Positions 10,399 through 20,165 of a DNA stretch of 64,000 nt are shown in pieces. Every line of letters begins with the position of its first letter. The first letter of the stretch is position 1. The stretch comes from Verrucomicrobiota bacterium (GTDB lineage Bacteria > Verrucomicrobiota > Verrucomicrobiia > Limisphaerales > UBA9464): NCBI GenBank assembly GCA_016871615.1, contig VHCX01000013.1, positions 1-64,000 of the forward strand. The letters are read 5' to 3'. The notes under the pieces are model-generated. The model saw only the letters and a list, made by a program, of their open reading frames with translations. It was not told the origin of the DNA and ran no database searches. The position numbers were made by a program, and so were the translations under genes.

Positions 10399-13311
10399 AT
10401 GACTTCCCTCAAGTCCATGCCACCGCTGTGCTCCGCACCGTTCCAAGGGATCGAAGGTTTTTCCCCGGGCCAGACGGGCCGGGCGTGTCTTGGCATCCTC
10501 CGGGCGGCCCGGGCGGCCCTGATGCTCCTGGCCGTCTGGGTCTTCCTGCGGCCGGTCGACGTCACCGCCGCCACGCCGCCTCTGCGCGAGTACGACGTGC
10601 TGCGGTCGCTGCCCGAGGGTTGGCTCGAGCGCCTCAGCCGCAACGACCTGCCCGACGACCAGGGGTTGGCCGGGGGGAACCGGGGGCAGGGGAGGTGGAT
10701 CGAGGCTGGTGCGCAGCGGGGCAGCTGCCGGGCCGTGATCGCGGCGGTCGTGGCCGGCGACCTCGCGCGCGCCGATCGTGCCTGGCGGGGCATCGAGGTG
10801 GCCTTCGAGCACCAGCGGCCCGATGGCGGCTTCACGGCGACCGAACGGCCCAATGGCGGCAGCTCCGCCGAGGGCGCCGCCGCGGTGGAGACGGCGTATT
10901 TCTTCCTGCAGGAGCTGGGCCGGGCGATCCTCGTCATCCGGCAATCCCCGCATGAGGCCCACTTCCGGGACCGCATCCGGGCGATCGAGCCCAGGCTCCG
11001 TCGCGCCTGCGGGTTCATCGCGGCGGGCGAGCCGACCATCCTGCCGAAGAGCCGCAAGGCCGTGAACCGGGTATTCATCGCCGCCAAGGCCTTCGGGACC
11101 TGCGGCCGGGTGCTGGGCGACGAGGCCCTGGTCGAAACGTCCCGACGCCTTGTGGCCGAGGCGCTGCGGCAGCGCGACGACGAGGGCGTGTTCCTGGAGC
11201 ACGGCGGGCGCGACTCGAGCTACAATGCCGTGTCGATGCTCTTCGCGCAGGTGCTGGCCCTGCATGTGGACCTGCCCGAGCTGGACGAGGCCCTCCGAAA
11301 GACGGCCCCCTGGCAGATTTCCCGCGTGCTGGAGTCGGGCGAGGTCGACACGCGGGGCAACACCCGCACCGGCGTCGGCAAGGAGCCCGGCTACAACGGG
11401 CAGCCTAAGGGCATCAACCACAACGAGGTGATCCTGGCCCTGGCCCTGCATGGGATCGTGCATCGCAATGCCGAGGCGCTTGCGGCCGCCGGGCGGGTGC
11501 TGGCCTGGACGGAGCGCGCACCCACCGGCTCCTCAGGTGCGTGGCCGGTCTTCCGGCAGACCGCGCCGGAACCCCGCCTGCTGCCCGGGTCCACGAATGT
11601 CCAGTTCTCCATCTACGGCGGGCCTTCGGAGCCGCGCGAGCTGGATGCGTTCCTCGCGGCCCTCGAGCGGCACGGCCTGGCCGATGCCATGGATCCCGGG
11701 CCCTCGGCATCGGCGGGATCCCGTGCGGCGTTTGAGGTGCTGGCCCGGCGCCGTTGGCCGGTGATCCTGTACCCTCCCGACGGCGGCCGCATGCAGTTGG
11801 AGGGAGGCACCAGCCTGCTCTCGGCCGACGACGAGGCGGCCGTACGCGTGCTCGACAGGGCCGGGGTCTTCACCGCCATCCAGTTGGGCGAGTGGGGCTA
11901 CCACTACCACCGGCTGCGCACCGACCCGAACTGGATGCGCGAGGTGCTGGGCAAGGACTTCGAGGCCCAGCGCAGCCGGTTCCTGATGGCTCCCGGGACC
12001 CAGGGCTACGACCCCGTGCCGACGACGCGTCGCCAGGCCTACGACCAGTTGCGCCGGTATTTCCTGTGGCACCGGCAGGCCAAGGGCGGTCGCGTCATCA
12101 GCGTGACCGGCCACTCCCACTACGAGGCCTACGCCGCCGAGTGGGGGGCCAGCGTGGTGGGGATCGAGGTGGGCGAGAACATCGGGTTCACCCAGTCGAA
12201 GATCGCCTTCACCCGCGGGGCGGCCCGGCAGTGGAACCTGCCCTTCTCGGTGCAGATGAGCCCGTGGTTCGGCAATGCGGTCACCACGCGGGGGCCACTC
12301 GACACCAACGGACCCACCGCCACCGGTCTCGATGCCGGGCATTCGCTGAGCCTCTGCCTGCGCCTCTGGCGGCACGCGTGGTTCGCCGGGGCGGCGCTCG
12401 TGACGCCCGAGAACAGCGTCAACAGCTTCTTCGAGACCGGCCAGGCACCGTGGGCCTTGACCCCGCACGGCCGTGCCGCCGCCGGGGTGCGGGCGTTCTT
12501 CCGGGCCCACGACCGGGGCAATCCCCATACCCCGCTCCTGGTGGTGCTGGACCACCTCGCCGGCCACAACGGCTACATCGGCAAGGCCTGGGGCGTCTTC
12601 CCCCGGACCCCGGCCGACCAGGAGGTGGCCGACCTGCTCGAGGGCCGGCTGTTCGGTGGCATGCCGCGTCGCCCGTTGCCGGGGAACCCGCCCAATCCCG
12701 AGGCCGATTACCTGCAACCCACCCGCCACGGGGAATTGTGCGACGTGGTGCTGTCCACGGCCACCGGGGCCTTCATGGCGAGGTATCCGGTGATCCTGCT
12801 GGCGGGCGAGCTGGAGTTCGATCCGGGCTTCGTGCGCGAATTGGAGACGGCGCTGACCGCTGGGAGCCGGTTGCTGCTGCGGGATCGGCACGTGAAGGCG
12901 CTTGCTCCGGAGGCCTGGGTCCGGCTGCAGAAGGCCGGTGCAACCGAGGTGCTGGCCGAGTCGCTCGACCCGGTGACTGGCCGGCCGGCGGCGATCCCGG
13001 AGGCGCGCCTTCGCCGCGTGGCCGAAGAGACGCTGCCGGTGGCGGTCGAGGGCGACCCCATCCAGTACCAGATCAACCGCAACGGCCGGGGCTGGGTGGT
13101 GGAACTGGTCCAGAACGACGGCGTGGCCAAGACCGGCCGTACGCCGGCGCAAGTCTTCCCGGAGCGGGTGGCCAAGGTCCGCCTTGTCCCGAGGTTCGGC
13201 ACGGCCGCCGCGCGCGAGTGGATGACCGGCCGATCCTGGGAGCGCTCCGGGCGGATCGAGCTCGAGGTGCCGCCCGGCGAGACCCGTTTCGTGGAGTTCG
13301 ACGTGCCGTAG
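10399..13311 (+). CDS. Large secreted two-part protein, toroid plus glycosidase-like barrel, uncharacterised
   Basis: A 970-residue protein with a signal peptide (ALMLLAVWVFLRPVDVTAA). Residues of about 60-430 look like an alpha/alpha toroid of the kind seen in polysaccharide lyases and related hydrolases (helical repeats, DSSYNAVSMLFAQ, GYNGQPKGINHNEVILAL). From about 449 (RRRWPVILYPPDGG) a second domain resembles a TIM-barrel glycosidase, with GEWGYHYHRL near 496, GHSHYEAYAAEWG near 571 and VGIEVGENIGFTQSK just after, rich in acidic and aromatic candidates for catalysis. Residues from about 800 look beta-rich. I cannot place it in a named glycoside hydrolase family. The start at 10399 is chosen because the signal peptide follows; an ATG six codons later is possible. 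Stop codon is TAG. Confidence 0.65.
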   Translation: MTSLKSMPPLCSAPFQGIEGFSPGQTGRACLGILRAARAALMLLAVWVFLRPVDVTAATPPLREYDVLRSLPEGWLERLSRNDLPDDQGLAGGNRGQGRWIEAGAQRGSCRAVIAAVVAGDLARADRAWRGIEVAFEHQRPDGGFTATERPNGGSSAEGAAAVETAYFFLQELGRAILVIRQSPHEAHFRDRIRAIEPRLRRACGFIAAGEPTILPKSRKAVNRVFIAAKAFGTCGRVLGDEALVETSRRLVAEALRQRDDEGVFLEHGGRDSSYNAVSMLFAQVLALHVDLPELDEALRKTAPWQISRVLESGEVDTRGNTRTGVGKEPGYNGQPKGINHNEVILALALHGIVHRNAEALAAAGRVLAWTERAPTGSSGAWPVFRQTAPEPRLLPGSTNVQFSIYGGPSEPRELDAFLAALERHGLADAMDPGPSASAGSRAAFEVLARRRWPVILYPPDGGRMQLEGGTSLLSADDEAAVRVLDRAGVFTAIQLGEWGYHYHRLRTDPNWMREVLGKDFEAQRSRFLMAPGTQGYDPVPTTRRQAYDQLRRYFLWHRQAKGGRVISVTGHSHYEAYAAEWGASVVGIEVGENIGFTQSKIAFTRGAARQWNLPFSVQMSPWFGNAVTTRGPLDTNGPTATGLDAGHSLSLCLRLWRHAWFAGAALVTPENSVNSFFETGQAPWALTPHGRAAAGVRAFFRAHDRGNPHTPLLVVLDHLAGHNGYIGKAWGVFPRTPADQEVADLLEGRLFGGMPRRPLPGNPPNPEADYLQPTRHGELCDVVLSTATGAFMARYPVILLAGELEFDPGFVRELETALTAGSRLLLRDRHVKALAPEAWVRLQKAGATEVLAESLDPVTGRPAAIPEARLRRVAEETLPVAVEGDPIQYQINRNGRGWVVELVQNDGVAKTGRTPAQVFPERVAKVRLVPRFGTAAAREWMTGRSWERSGRIELEVPPGETRFVEFDVP

Positions 13312-13336
13312 GCGGGGCCGGCACCGTCGGCATCGG

Positions 13337-14125
13337 TCAGGTCGCCAGCATCTTCGCGGCGACGGCGGCGAGGATCACCGCCAGGCCGACCCGCACCCAT
13401 TGCATCGGCGCGCGGGTGCTGATCCAGGAACCGACGAGCACGCCGGGGATGGATCCCATCAGCAGGTTGGTCAGCAGGCCTCCGTCGACGTTGCCCATCA
13501 TCAGGTGTCCCGTGCCGGCGATGAGGGTCAGCGGGATCGCGTGGGCCAGATCGGTCCCCACCAGGCGTCCCGGGGTGAGCCGGACCGGATACAGGTACAC
13601 CAGCAGGACCGTCCCGAGGGCTCCGGCGCCGATGGAGGTGAGCGTCACCAGCATGCCCAGGACGACGCCGGCTACCACCGTCAGCGGGACCTGGGAACGC
13701 CCGAGGAATCCCATCATGCCCGGGGGACCGTTGCGGCCGACCCGCTGCAGCCAATCCTTCGACAGGATGCCGGCGGCCGTGATCAGCAGGGCGACGGCCA
13801 CTGCCTTGATCAGGAATCCGCCACGCACCTGGGCCGTCGACGTGAGGGTCATCAAGGCGAGGGTCGCGGCCGCCGCCGGGAGGCTGCCCAGCGCGAGGCG
13901 TTTCACCACCGGCCAGTCGACCGTGCCTTGTCGATGGTGGACCGCCGTCCCGAAGATCTTGGTCAGGGCGGCGAAGAGAAGGTCCGTCCCGACCGCAGTC
14001 TGCGGGGCCACCCCGAACAGGAGGACCAGCACCGGGGTCATGAGTGCGCCCCCGCCGACGCCGGTGGCGCCGACGACGACGCCGACCAGCAGGCCTGCGA
14101 TGGCGTTTGGGAGGTTGTGATCCAC
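13337..14125 (-). CDS. TauE/SafE-family membrane permease
   Basis: A 262-residue integral membrane protein with about eight hydrophobic segments. The N-terminal IAGLLVGVVVGATGVGGGAL glycine motif and its second-half counterpart LVTLTSIGAGALGTVLLVYL form the internal duplication typical of TauE/SafE (sulfite exporter/DUF81) permeases. These move small anions or organosulfur compounds across the inner membrane; the substrate is not evident. The frame stays open far upstream, but the upstream residues are non-conserved, so I use the GTG at 14125 four residues before the first helix region. The gene is convergent with the preceding large protein, 25 nt away. Confidence 0.85.
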   Translation of the reverse strand: MDHNLPNAIAGLLVGVVVGATGVGGGALMTPVLVLLFGVAPQTAVGTDLLFAALTKIFGTAVHHRQGTVDWPVVKRLALGSLPAAAATLALMTLTSTAQVRGGFLIKAVAVALLITAAGILSKDWLQRVGRNGPPGMMGFLGRSQVPLTVVAGVVLGMLVTLTSIGAGALGTVLLVYLYPVRLTPGRLVGTDLAHAIPLTLIAGTGHLMMGNVDGGLLTNLLMGSIPGVLVGSWISTRAPMQWVRVGLAVILAAVAAKMLAT

Positions 14126-14311
14126 GGAAAGCCACCAAGTCTGTGGGAAGCCGTCCCGCGGAACAAGGCCTGCCTGCGGTTCAGGAGCATCCGCGATCGG
14201 AAGGGCAGGGATACGGTCTGCACCTGGAGACTGACCTCGGCCTCGGTAATGGGGACCGTCCGCAGCCTCAATGGGCATGTCCGTCGACGGAGTGGTTTCG
14301 GTTGGTTCCGG

Positions 14312-14337
14312 TTGTGTCAATAGTGAGGACCGACCCC
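14312..14337. repeat. Dispersed 26-bp repeat, copy A
   Basis: A 26-base sequence starting TTGTGTCAATAG and ending GACCGACCCC occurs identically here, at 25993 and at 29092, always in the same orientation. This copy lies six bases from the stop codon of the prepilin-like gene that ends at 14344 on the reverse strand. The core does not form a good hairpin by itself. It could be a fragment of a mobile-element end or a REP-like sequence; this is inference. Confidence 0.8.
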
Positions 14338-14343
14338 ATTGGG

Positions 14344-15123
14344 TTACTCGATGGACTCGCTGCCGCGCTGCTGGATCCAGGGGACGTCGCGGGGAGCCTT
14401 GCGGTCGCCGGCGACGCCTTTGCGAAGGGTGCCGGCGTCGAGCCAGCGGTGGACCTCGGAGTGGCCGTCGGCGAAGCTGAGGCCGGCGGCCCCGTTGTGG
14501 TAGGCGGCCGGGAGGTTGCCCCAGAGCTGGTTGGGTTCCATGGAGACGAGGATGTAGCCGTCGTCGACGCTTTCCTCGCGCTCGTCGATGAAGACGAACA
14601 TCTGGCTGGGCGAGCGCATGTCGCCCAGCTTGCGGAAGGTGCGCCAGGTCTTGGCCATGAGATCGGTGTGCCAGCTTTGGCCGTTCATGAATCCGTTCAT
14701 CGAAACGCTGCGGGTGCGCGGATGATCGCGCCCGCCCAGCCGTACCGTGCTGCGGTCGGCGGGGCAGCGGTAGATGGTCGCCGACTGGTTGTACGGCCAG
14801 AGCAGTCCGTTGGGCGGCCGGAGCAGGTTCACGTTCGTGGCGTCGGGCGTGTTGCCCATGATCCAGCCGGCAACCCAGCCCTTCTGGTCCCCGGTGCCGT
14901 TGAGAACCAGCCGCTGCTGGTGGTCCTCGGCGTACATGATCCAGGCCAGTTGGAGCTGCTTGGTGTGGTTGAGGCACTGGATGCCCTGCGCCTTGGTCTT
15001 GGCCTTGGCCAAGGCCGGCAGGAGCATGCCGGCGAGGATTGCGATGATGGCGATGACCACCAGCAACTCGATGAGCGTGAAGGCCTGGCGACGGCCGGGA
15101 AAGGGGACGGGGGAAGGTTTCAT
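14344..15123 (-). CDS. Prepilin-like protein with N-terminal methylation motif and DG tail
   Basis: A 259-residue protein with leader [13 protein letters not shown] and then [17 protein letters not shown], almost identical to the N-terminus of the protein at 192-983. The mature part carries [27 protein letters not shown], and near the end [20 protein letters not shown], the H-x9-DG signature of this family. It would be processed by prepilin peptidase and held in the envelope; the function of individual family members is unknown. ATG 15123 is chosen over the upstream ATG at 15219 because a short basic leader precedes the cleavage site. Repeat copy A begins six bases past its stop. Confidence 0.88.
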   Translation of the reverse strand: MKPSPVPFPGRRQAFTLIELLVVIAIIAILAGMLLPALAKAKTKAQGIQCLNHTKQLQLAWIMYAEDHQQRLVLNGTGDQKGWVAGWIMGNTPDATNVNLLRPPNGLLWPYNQSATIYRCPADRSTVRLGGRDHPRTRSVSMNGFMNGQSWHTDLMAKTWRTFRKLGDMRSPSQMFVFIDEREESVDDGYILVSMEPNQLWGNLPAAYHNGAAGLSFADGHSEVHRWLDAGTLRKGVAGDRKAPRDVPWIQQRGSESIE

Positions 15124-15470
15124 GGCGGTCTCGGGGAACTGATGCCTATTGAAGCCACGACAGAGCTGGCTGACAAGGGGCAAGTCCGCGCCGGTCCGCT
15201 GGCCGGGGGCCGGGTGCATTCGGGTTGGACCCGCATCCCCGCGTCCTGCCGTGGCCTCGGGGTAGCCTCGTCGTGAAGCGCGCGACGCATCGGCGGGCCG
15301 GCCTGGGTCGCCAGATGGGCCCTTGGGTGAACGGGTTCGGAGGGGCTCGCCTCGTGCCGACGCACCGGCCGCCCGGTCCCGGCGGCGTCATCTGGCCGAT
15401 CCTGGCCCTCGTGGATCACGGCCGGATTTCCGGACTGGCGCGGGCCGGGCGATCCGTTCCAGACTCCGAC
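15124..15470. other. Divergent intergenic region, nothing recognised
   Basis: About 350 bases separate the starts of the prepilin-like gene (reverse) and the DUF3500 gene (forward). The upstream regions of both should lie here, but I see no convincing promoter pair, palindrome or small gene. Confidence 0.4.
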
Positions 15471-16493
15471 ATGATCCCGATCACGTTCCCGCCCGAGGCG
15501 TCTCGGGCTTCCAACGCACTCGACCGCCGCCGTTTCCTCGCCTCGACGGCCGCCGCGATCCCGCTGGCCCTCCTGGGCGAGGCCTCCTCCGCGAGGGCGG
15601 CGACCCCGGCCCCGGCCCCGACCTCGGAGACCCTGGCGGCCCAGCTCCATGGCTCGCTCGACGAGGTGCAGCGCCGCCTGCTGTGCCGCGACTTCGACGA
15701 CCCGCTGCGGCAGAAGGTCGACAACAACTGGATGATCACCGGGCGGTCGATCCATGAGGCGCTCCGGCCCGACCAGCAGGACCTGGTGCGCCAGATCTTC
15801 CGCCGGCTGCACCATCCCGACCACGCCGAGGCGATGATGCGCCAGATGGTCGAGGACTCCGAGGGCAAGGGCTTCGAGGCCGGCACCTCGGTGGCCCTCT
15901 TCGGCCGTCCCGGAACCGGGGCCTTCGAGCTGGTGCTCACCGGTCGCCATTGCACGCGACGCTGCGACGGGGACTCGGTCGCCGGCACGGCCTTCGGCGG
16001 ACCCATCTTCTATGGGCACCAGTCGGGCCCGAACGACGAGGAGCCGGCCGATCACCCGGGCAACGTGTTCTGGTACCAGGCCCGGCGGGCCAACGTGCTG
16101 TTCCAGGCCCTCGACGGCCGGCAGCGCCAGGTGGCGCTGGTGGAGGGCCACAGCCGTCGGGAGCGGGCCACCGAGACGGTCCGCCTGAGCGGCCGGCGCG
16201 AGGGACTTGCCGGATTGCCGTGCTCCGAGTTGACCGCCGACCAGAAGGGGCTGATGCGCCAGGTGCTGCGGGACCTTCTGGCGCCCTTCCGGCAGGTCGA
16301 TGCGGAGGAGTCGATGCGGCTGGTGGAGGCGCAGGGCCTCGGCAACCTCAGCCTCGCCTACTTCAAGGCCCACGACCTCGGCAAGGACGGGGTCTGGGAC
16401 GTCTGGCAGATCGAGGGGCCGCACATGCTCTGGTACTTCCGGGGCGATCCCCATGTGCACTGCTGGGTGCACATCCGCGACGGCAAGGCCTGA
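15471..16493 (+). CDS. DUF3500 domain-containing secreted protein
   Basis: A 340-residue protein with a Tat-like leader (LDRRRFLASTAAAIPLALLG) and signal cleavage probably after ARA. The body matches the DUF3500 family: NNWMITGRSIHEALRPDQ near the start, ELVLTGRHCTRRCDGD in the middle, GGPIFYGHQSG, and a C-terminal IEGPHMLWYFRGDPHVHCWV. The family is widespread in Planctomycetes and Verrucomicrobia and has no assigned reaction. The His-rich stretches suggest metal binding (inference). The gene is convergent with the DUF1501 gene that follows. Confidence 0.85.
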   Translation: MIPITFPPEASRASNALDRRRFLASTAAAIPLALLGEASSARAATPAPAPTSETLAAQLHGSLDEVQRRLLCRDFDDPLRQKVDNNWMITGRSIHEALRPDQQDLVRQIFRRLHHPDHAEAMMRQMVEDSEGKGFEAGTSVALFGRPGTGAFELVLTGRHCTRRCDGDSVAGTAFGGPIFYGHQSGPNDEEPADHPGNVFWYQARRANVLFQALDGRQRQVALVEGHSRRERATETVRLSGRREGLAGLPCSELTADQKGLMRQVLRDLLAPFRQVDAEESMRLVEAQGLGNLSLAYFKAHDLGKDGVWDVWQIEGPHMLWYFRGDPHVHCWVHIRDGKA

Positions 16494-16532
16494 GGCCCGC
16501 CGATGCGGGTGCCGGTTCGGGAGGGGTGGGTG

Positions 16533-18011
16533 TCAGGCCAGCAGGCCCGGCACCACGTCGCCGTAGACGTCGGTGAGGCGGTGGTCGCGTCCTCCCCAGC
16601 GGAAGGTCAGCCGGGTGTGGTCGAGACCGAGGAGGTGCAACATCGTGGCGTGGAGATCGTGGAGATGCACCTTGTCCTCGACCGCGTGCCAACCGTACTC
16701 GTCGGTCGCCCCGTGGACGTGGCCCGCACGCACGCCGCCCCCGGCCATCCACATCGTGAACCCGAACGGATGGTGCTCGCGACCGTCGGTCCCCTCGGCC
16801 GTCGGTGTTCGACCGAACTCCCCGCCCCAGAGGACCAGCGTGTCCTCCAACATGCCCAGCGCGGCGAGGTCCTGCAGCAGCGCGGCGATCGGCTGGTCGA
16901 CGGCGGCGCACCGCCGGGGCAGCTCCTGCCGCAGGCCGCCATGGTGGTCCCAGGCGTTGTTGCGGGGTGCGTCGAAGAGTTGGATGAAGCGGACCCCCCG
17001 CTCGGCAAGCCGCCGGGCCAGCAGGCATTGCCGCCCGAAGAGCGAGGTGGTCGGGTCGTCGGTGCCGTACAGCCGGTGGACGGCGGCGCTCTCCCGGGAG
17101 AGGTCGAAGGCCTCGGGCGCCTCGCGCTGCATGCGGAAGGCAAGCTCGAAGGAGGCGATCCGCGCGTCGAGTCCCCCGTCGTCCGCGCGGTCGTCCCGGT
17201 GGATCTCGTTGAGACGTTTCAGGGCGTCGAGCTTGGTCCGCTGCCGAGACGGGTCGCCCCGGGGGTCGCCGAGGTTGGCGATCGGGTGGTCGAGGTCGCG
17301 GATGAGGGTTCCCTGGTAGGCGCTGGGCAGGAAGCTCGACGACCACAGCTGGCCGCCCTGGAAGACGGCCGCGGGGCTGACGACCACGAACCCGGGAAGA
17401 TCCTGGTTCTCGGTGCCCAGTCCATAGGTCAGCCATGAGCCCATGCTGGGTCGCGAGAACGCCTGCTCCCCGGTGCACAGCTGCAGGGCCGCCCCGGTGT
17501 GGTTGATGTTGTCGGCCACCATCGAGCGGATGATGCAGAGATCGTCCACCCGGGCGCCGATCCGCGGCAGGAGTTCGCTGACGGGGATGCCCGAACGTCC
17601 CTGGCGGACGAAGTGCCACGGGCAGGCCAGCAGGTTGCCCGTGCGGGTGCGCTCAAGGCGGGGTTTCGCGAAGGGCAGGGGGCGCCCGTTCTCGCGCTCG
17701 AGGCGGGGCTTCGGATCGAAAAGATCCACGTGGGATGGCCCGCCCGGCATGTACAGGAAGATCACCCGGCGGGCGCGGGGGCGGAAGTGTGGCGGCCGGA
17801 CGGCCGAGGGGGAGCCGGTTCGGACGGCCCCGGCCGCGGCGGCAGGGGCCGGTCCCGGTCCGCCCAGCAGGCCCGACAGGGCCATGAGGCCGAAGCCGGC
17901 CCCCGAGCGCGCCAGCCAGTGGCGCCGGGAGCCGGGCGGGCCCCAGGGTCGGGGAGACCGTGGAGGCCCGCCTGCGTCGCCGCCCGGTTCAGTCGAGGTG
18001 GATGAACTCAT
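16533..18011 (-). CDS. DUF1501 domain-containing protein (sulfatase-fold)
   Basis: A 492-residue exported protein. After an N-terminal signal (LARSGAGFGLMALSGLLGG) the body has the family landmarks VIFLYMPGGPSHVDLFDPKP, SMVADNINHTGAALQ, GGEFGRTPTAEG and DEYGWHAVEDKVHLHDLHAT. DUF1501 proteins share the alkaline-phosphatase/sulfatase fold but their activity is unproven. They occur as partners of DUF1549/DUF1553 proteins, as here: the start ATG at 18011 lies inside the 3' end of the DUF1549/DUF1553 gene, a 23-bp overlap. It closes a run of five same-direction genes that begins at 24394. Confidence 0.9.
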   Translation of the reverse strand: MSSSTSTEPGGDAGGPPRSPRPWGPPGSRRHWLARSGAGFGLMALSGLLGGPGPAPAAAAGAVRTGSPSAVRPPHFRPRARRVIFLYMPGGPSHVDLFDPKPRLERENGRPLPFAKPRLERTRTGNLLACPWHFVRQGRSGIPVSELLPRIGARVDDLCIIRSMVADNINHTGAALQLCTGEQAFSRPSMGSWLTYGLGTENQDLPGFVVVSPAAVFQGGQLWSSSFLPSAYQGTLIRDLDHPIANLGDPRGDPSRQRTKLDALKRLNEIHRDDRADDGGLDARIASFELAFRMQREAPEAFDLSRESAAVHRLYGTDDPTTSLFGRQCLLARRLAERGVRFIQLFDAPRNNAWDHHGGLRQELPRRCAAVDQPIAALLQDLAALGMLEDTLVLWGGEFGRTPTAEGTDGREHHPFGFTMWMAGGGVRAGHVHGATDEYGWHAVEDKVHLHDLHATMLHLLGLDHTRLTFRWGGRDHRLTDVYGDVVPGLLA

Positions 18012-20061
18012 TGCTGCAAAGGAGGACGTGCACGTAGTCGCGCCAGGCATGCCCGGCGTCGGTGCCGCCGAGCCGAGCCAGGAGATCGAGCGCGACGGCC
18101 ATTTCGGCCGGTCGGACCTCCCGCGCAAAGAGCGCCCGGTGCAGCCAGCGGATCCGGGCGCCGGGGTCGGGTCCGGCCTCGCGCGAGGTCCGTTCGGCCA
18201 GCGCTCCGGCGCGTTGCGCGACGAACGGGTGGTTGAGCAGGAAGAGCGCCTGCGGGGCCACCGTCGAAACGTCGCGCCGGTCGACCGAGGCGTCTGGATT
18301 GGCCGCGTCGAAGAGGGCGGCGAAGGTGCCGCGGTCCCAGCGGGCCGTCTGCACGTAGAGCGAGCGCCGGGGCACCGACAGATCGGCGGCGGCGGGTCCG
18401 CCCGGGAACCGGTCGAGGCCTTCGGAGACCTCCTGCAACGCGTCGCGGATGGACTCGGCGGGCAGGCGTCGCCGGGGGAAGCGCGCCAGCCAGCGGTTGG
18501 CCGGATCGACCTCGGCCTGTGCCGGCGTGACGACGGCGGACCGCCGGTAGGCCGCCGAGGTCATGATCCTGCGGTGGAGCGCCTTGATCGATCCGCCATC
18601 CTCGAGGAAGGCCGCGGCCAGCCAATCGAGCAGGGCCGGGTGGCTGGGCGGCTCGGAACCGAGGCCCAGGTGGTTGGGCGTGGGTGCCAGACCGGCGCCG
18701 AAATGCCCCTGCCAGACGCGGTTGACCAGCACGCGGGCCGTGAGCGGATTGTCCGCCGAGGACAGCCAGTCCGCCAGCTCCTGGCGGCCGCTGCCCTTGG
18801 GCACCGGCCCGGGGTTCGCCCCGGCGAAGAAGGCCGGCAGGCCCCGCGACACCACCGGACCGAGCCGGGTGTAGCTGCCCCTCACGTGGACCGGGACGTC
18901 CTGCAGGTTCGGGAAGAGGCCTCCGGGCATGCCGCCCTCCGCGGCGCTGAGCGCCGTGGGGTAGGCCGGGGGCATGGAGGCCTCGAGGGCCCGCCGCTCG
19001 GCGAGCAGTTCAAGGCGCGAGGGATGGTTGGTGGCCAGCGGCGGCCTGAGTCGGTCCAGCGCGGCCAGTCGTCCCTTGAGCACCTCCAGCCGGGCCACAT
19101 GGCGGTCACGCTCGGCCGCCACCTCCGCCGGCACCAGCGGGATGCGCCGGAGGGTGATCTCGCCGCCCTTGGTCCCGAGCTCCTCGAGGATGCGGGTGCT
19201 GTAGAACATGCCGGCCAGCGCGTAGTAGTCGCGGGTGGAGACCGGGTCCGTCTTGTGGTCGTGGCAACGGGCGCAGCCCAGCGTCAGGCCGAGGAAGGCC
19301 TTGCCGATGGTGTCGATCTGGTCGTCGACCATGTCGCTGACGAGCTTCTCCTTGTCGGCGTCGCCCCGGTCCCAGCTCCCATTGACCAGGAACCCGGTGG
19401 CGATGGCCGACATCGGGTCGTCCTCGAGATCGCCCGCGACCTGCAGGCCCACGAACCGCCTGTAGGGCAGGTCGTGGTTGAGGGCGCCCACCACCCAGTC
19501 CCGGTAGCGCCAGGCCTCGAGCGGCTCGCAGCTGGCGTTGCGTGCGGCGGGGTCGGCATCGTGGTAGTCGGCGTAGCGCACGACATCGAGCCACTGCCGG
19601 GCCCAGTGCTCCCCGTGGGCCGGCGAGGCCAGCAGGCGGTCCACCACCCGCTCGAAGGCGCCCGGCGTGGTGTCCGCGAGGAAGCGCCCGAGGTCCGCCG
19701 GCGTCGGGGGCAGGCCGGTCAGGTCGAAGGTGGCACGCCGCAGCCAGGCCGGTCGGTCGGCCTCGGGCGAGGCCTTCAGGCTGGCGGCATCGATCGCCTC
19801 GTCGAGGAAGGCGTCGATCGCCGAGGCGGCCGGCCTGGCCGGGGGAGAGGGCTTGCGCAGCGGTTGGAAGGCCCACCAGTCGCGGGCCTTGGCGGCGATC
19901 GCCGGTGGTCCGGGGGAGCCCGCGGCCGGCGTGGTCCGCGGGGGCGGGATGGAGCCGGCATCCTGCGTGTCCTGCGCCGCCCCGGGCGTCCGGCCTGCGA
20001 TCCAGGCGACGACCAGCGTCGCCAGCACCGCTCCCTGGGGATGGAATCGCCTGCGTCTCAT
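17989..20061 (-). CDS. DUF1549 and DUF1553 domain-containing protein
   Basis: A 690-residue exported protein. A short signal peptide is followed by DUF1549 (IDAFLDEAIDAASLKASPEA, then RRATFDLTGLPPTPAD and HGEHWARQWLDVVRYAD), a CARCHDHKTDPVS motif that could hold haem c, and C-terminal DUF1553 (NPLTARVLVNRVWQGHFG through LCSNEFIHLD). The N-terminal planctomycete cytochrome domain (PSCyt1) often present in this family is absent, so the protein is shorter than the common ~900-1000-residue form. The partner DUF1501 gene overlaps its 3' end. The function of the pair is unknown; it is found with polysaccharide and sulfatase genes. Confidence 0.92.
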   Translation of the reverse strand: MRRRRFHPQGAVLATLVVAWIAGRTPGAAQDTQDAGSIPPPRTTPAAGSPGPPAIAAKARDWWAFQPLRKPSPPARPAASAIDAFLDEAIDAASLKASPEADRPAWLRRATFDLTGLPPTPADLGRFLADTTPGAFERVVDRLLASPAHGEHWARQWLDVVRYADYHDADPAARNASCEPLEAWRYRDWVVGALNHDLPYRRFVGLQVAGDLEDDPMSAIATGFLVNGSWDRGDADKEKLVSDMVDDQIDTIGKAFLGLTLGCARCHDHKTDPVSTRDYYALAGMFYSTRILEELGTKGGEITLRRIPLVPAEVAAERDRHVARLEVLKGRLAALDRLRPPLATNHPSRLELLAERRALEASMPPAYPTALSAAEGGMPGGLFPNLQDVPVHVRGSYTRLGPVVSRGLPAFFAGANPGPVPKGSGRQELADWLSSADNPLTARVLVNRVWQGHFGAGLAPTPNHLGLGSEPPSHPALLDWLAAAFLEDGGSIKALHRRIMTSAAYRRSAVVTPAQAEVDPANRWLARFPRRRLPAESIRDALQEVSEGLDRFPGGPAAADLSVPRRSLYVQTARWDRGTFAALFDAANPDASVDRRDVSTVAPQALFLLNHPFVAQRAGALAERTSREAGPDPGARIRWLHRALFAREVRPAEMAVALDLLARLGGTDAGHAWRDYVHVLLCSNEFIHLD

Positions 20062-20165
20062 GGTCCGGGGATCCGTCGGTGGAAATCGACGTGATCCTGC
20101 TCCTTCGCCCGGGCCAAGTCCATCGGGAGATCACGGGCGCACCTCCTCTCGACGACGGCGCGTGC

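Noticed and set aside
13337-14977. Long N-terminal extension of the TauE permease
   Set aside because: The frame is open but runs antiparallel-free through the 14344-15123 prepilin gene in another frame and has no conserved content; the permease is complete from 14125.
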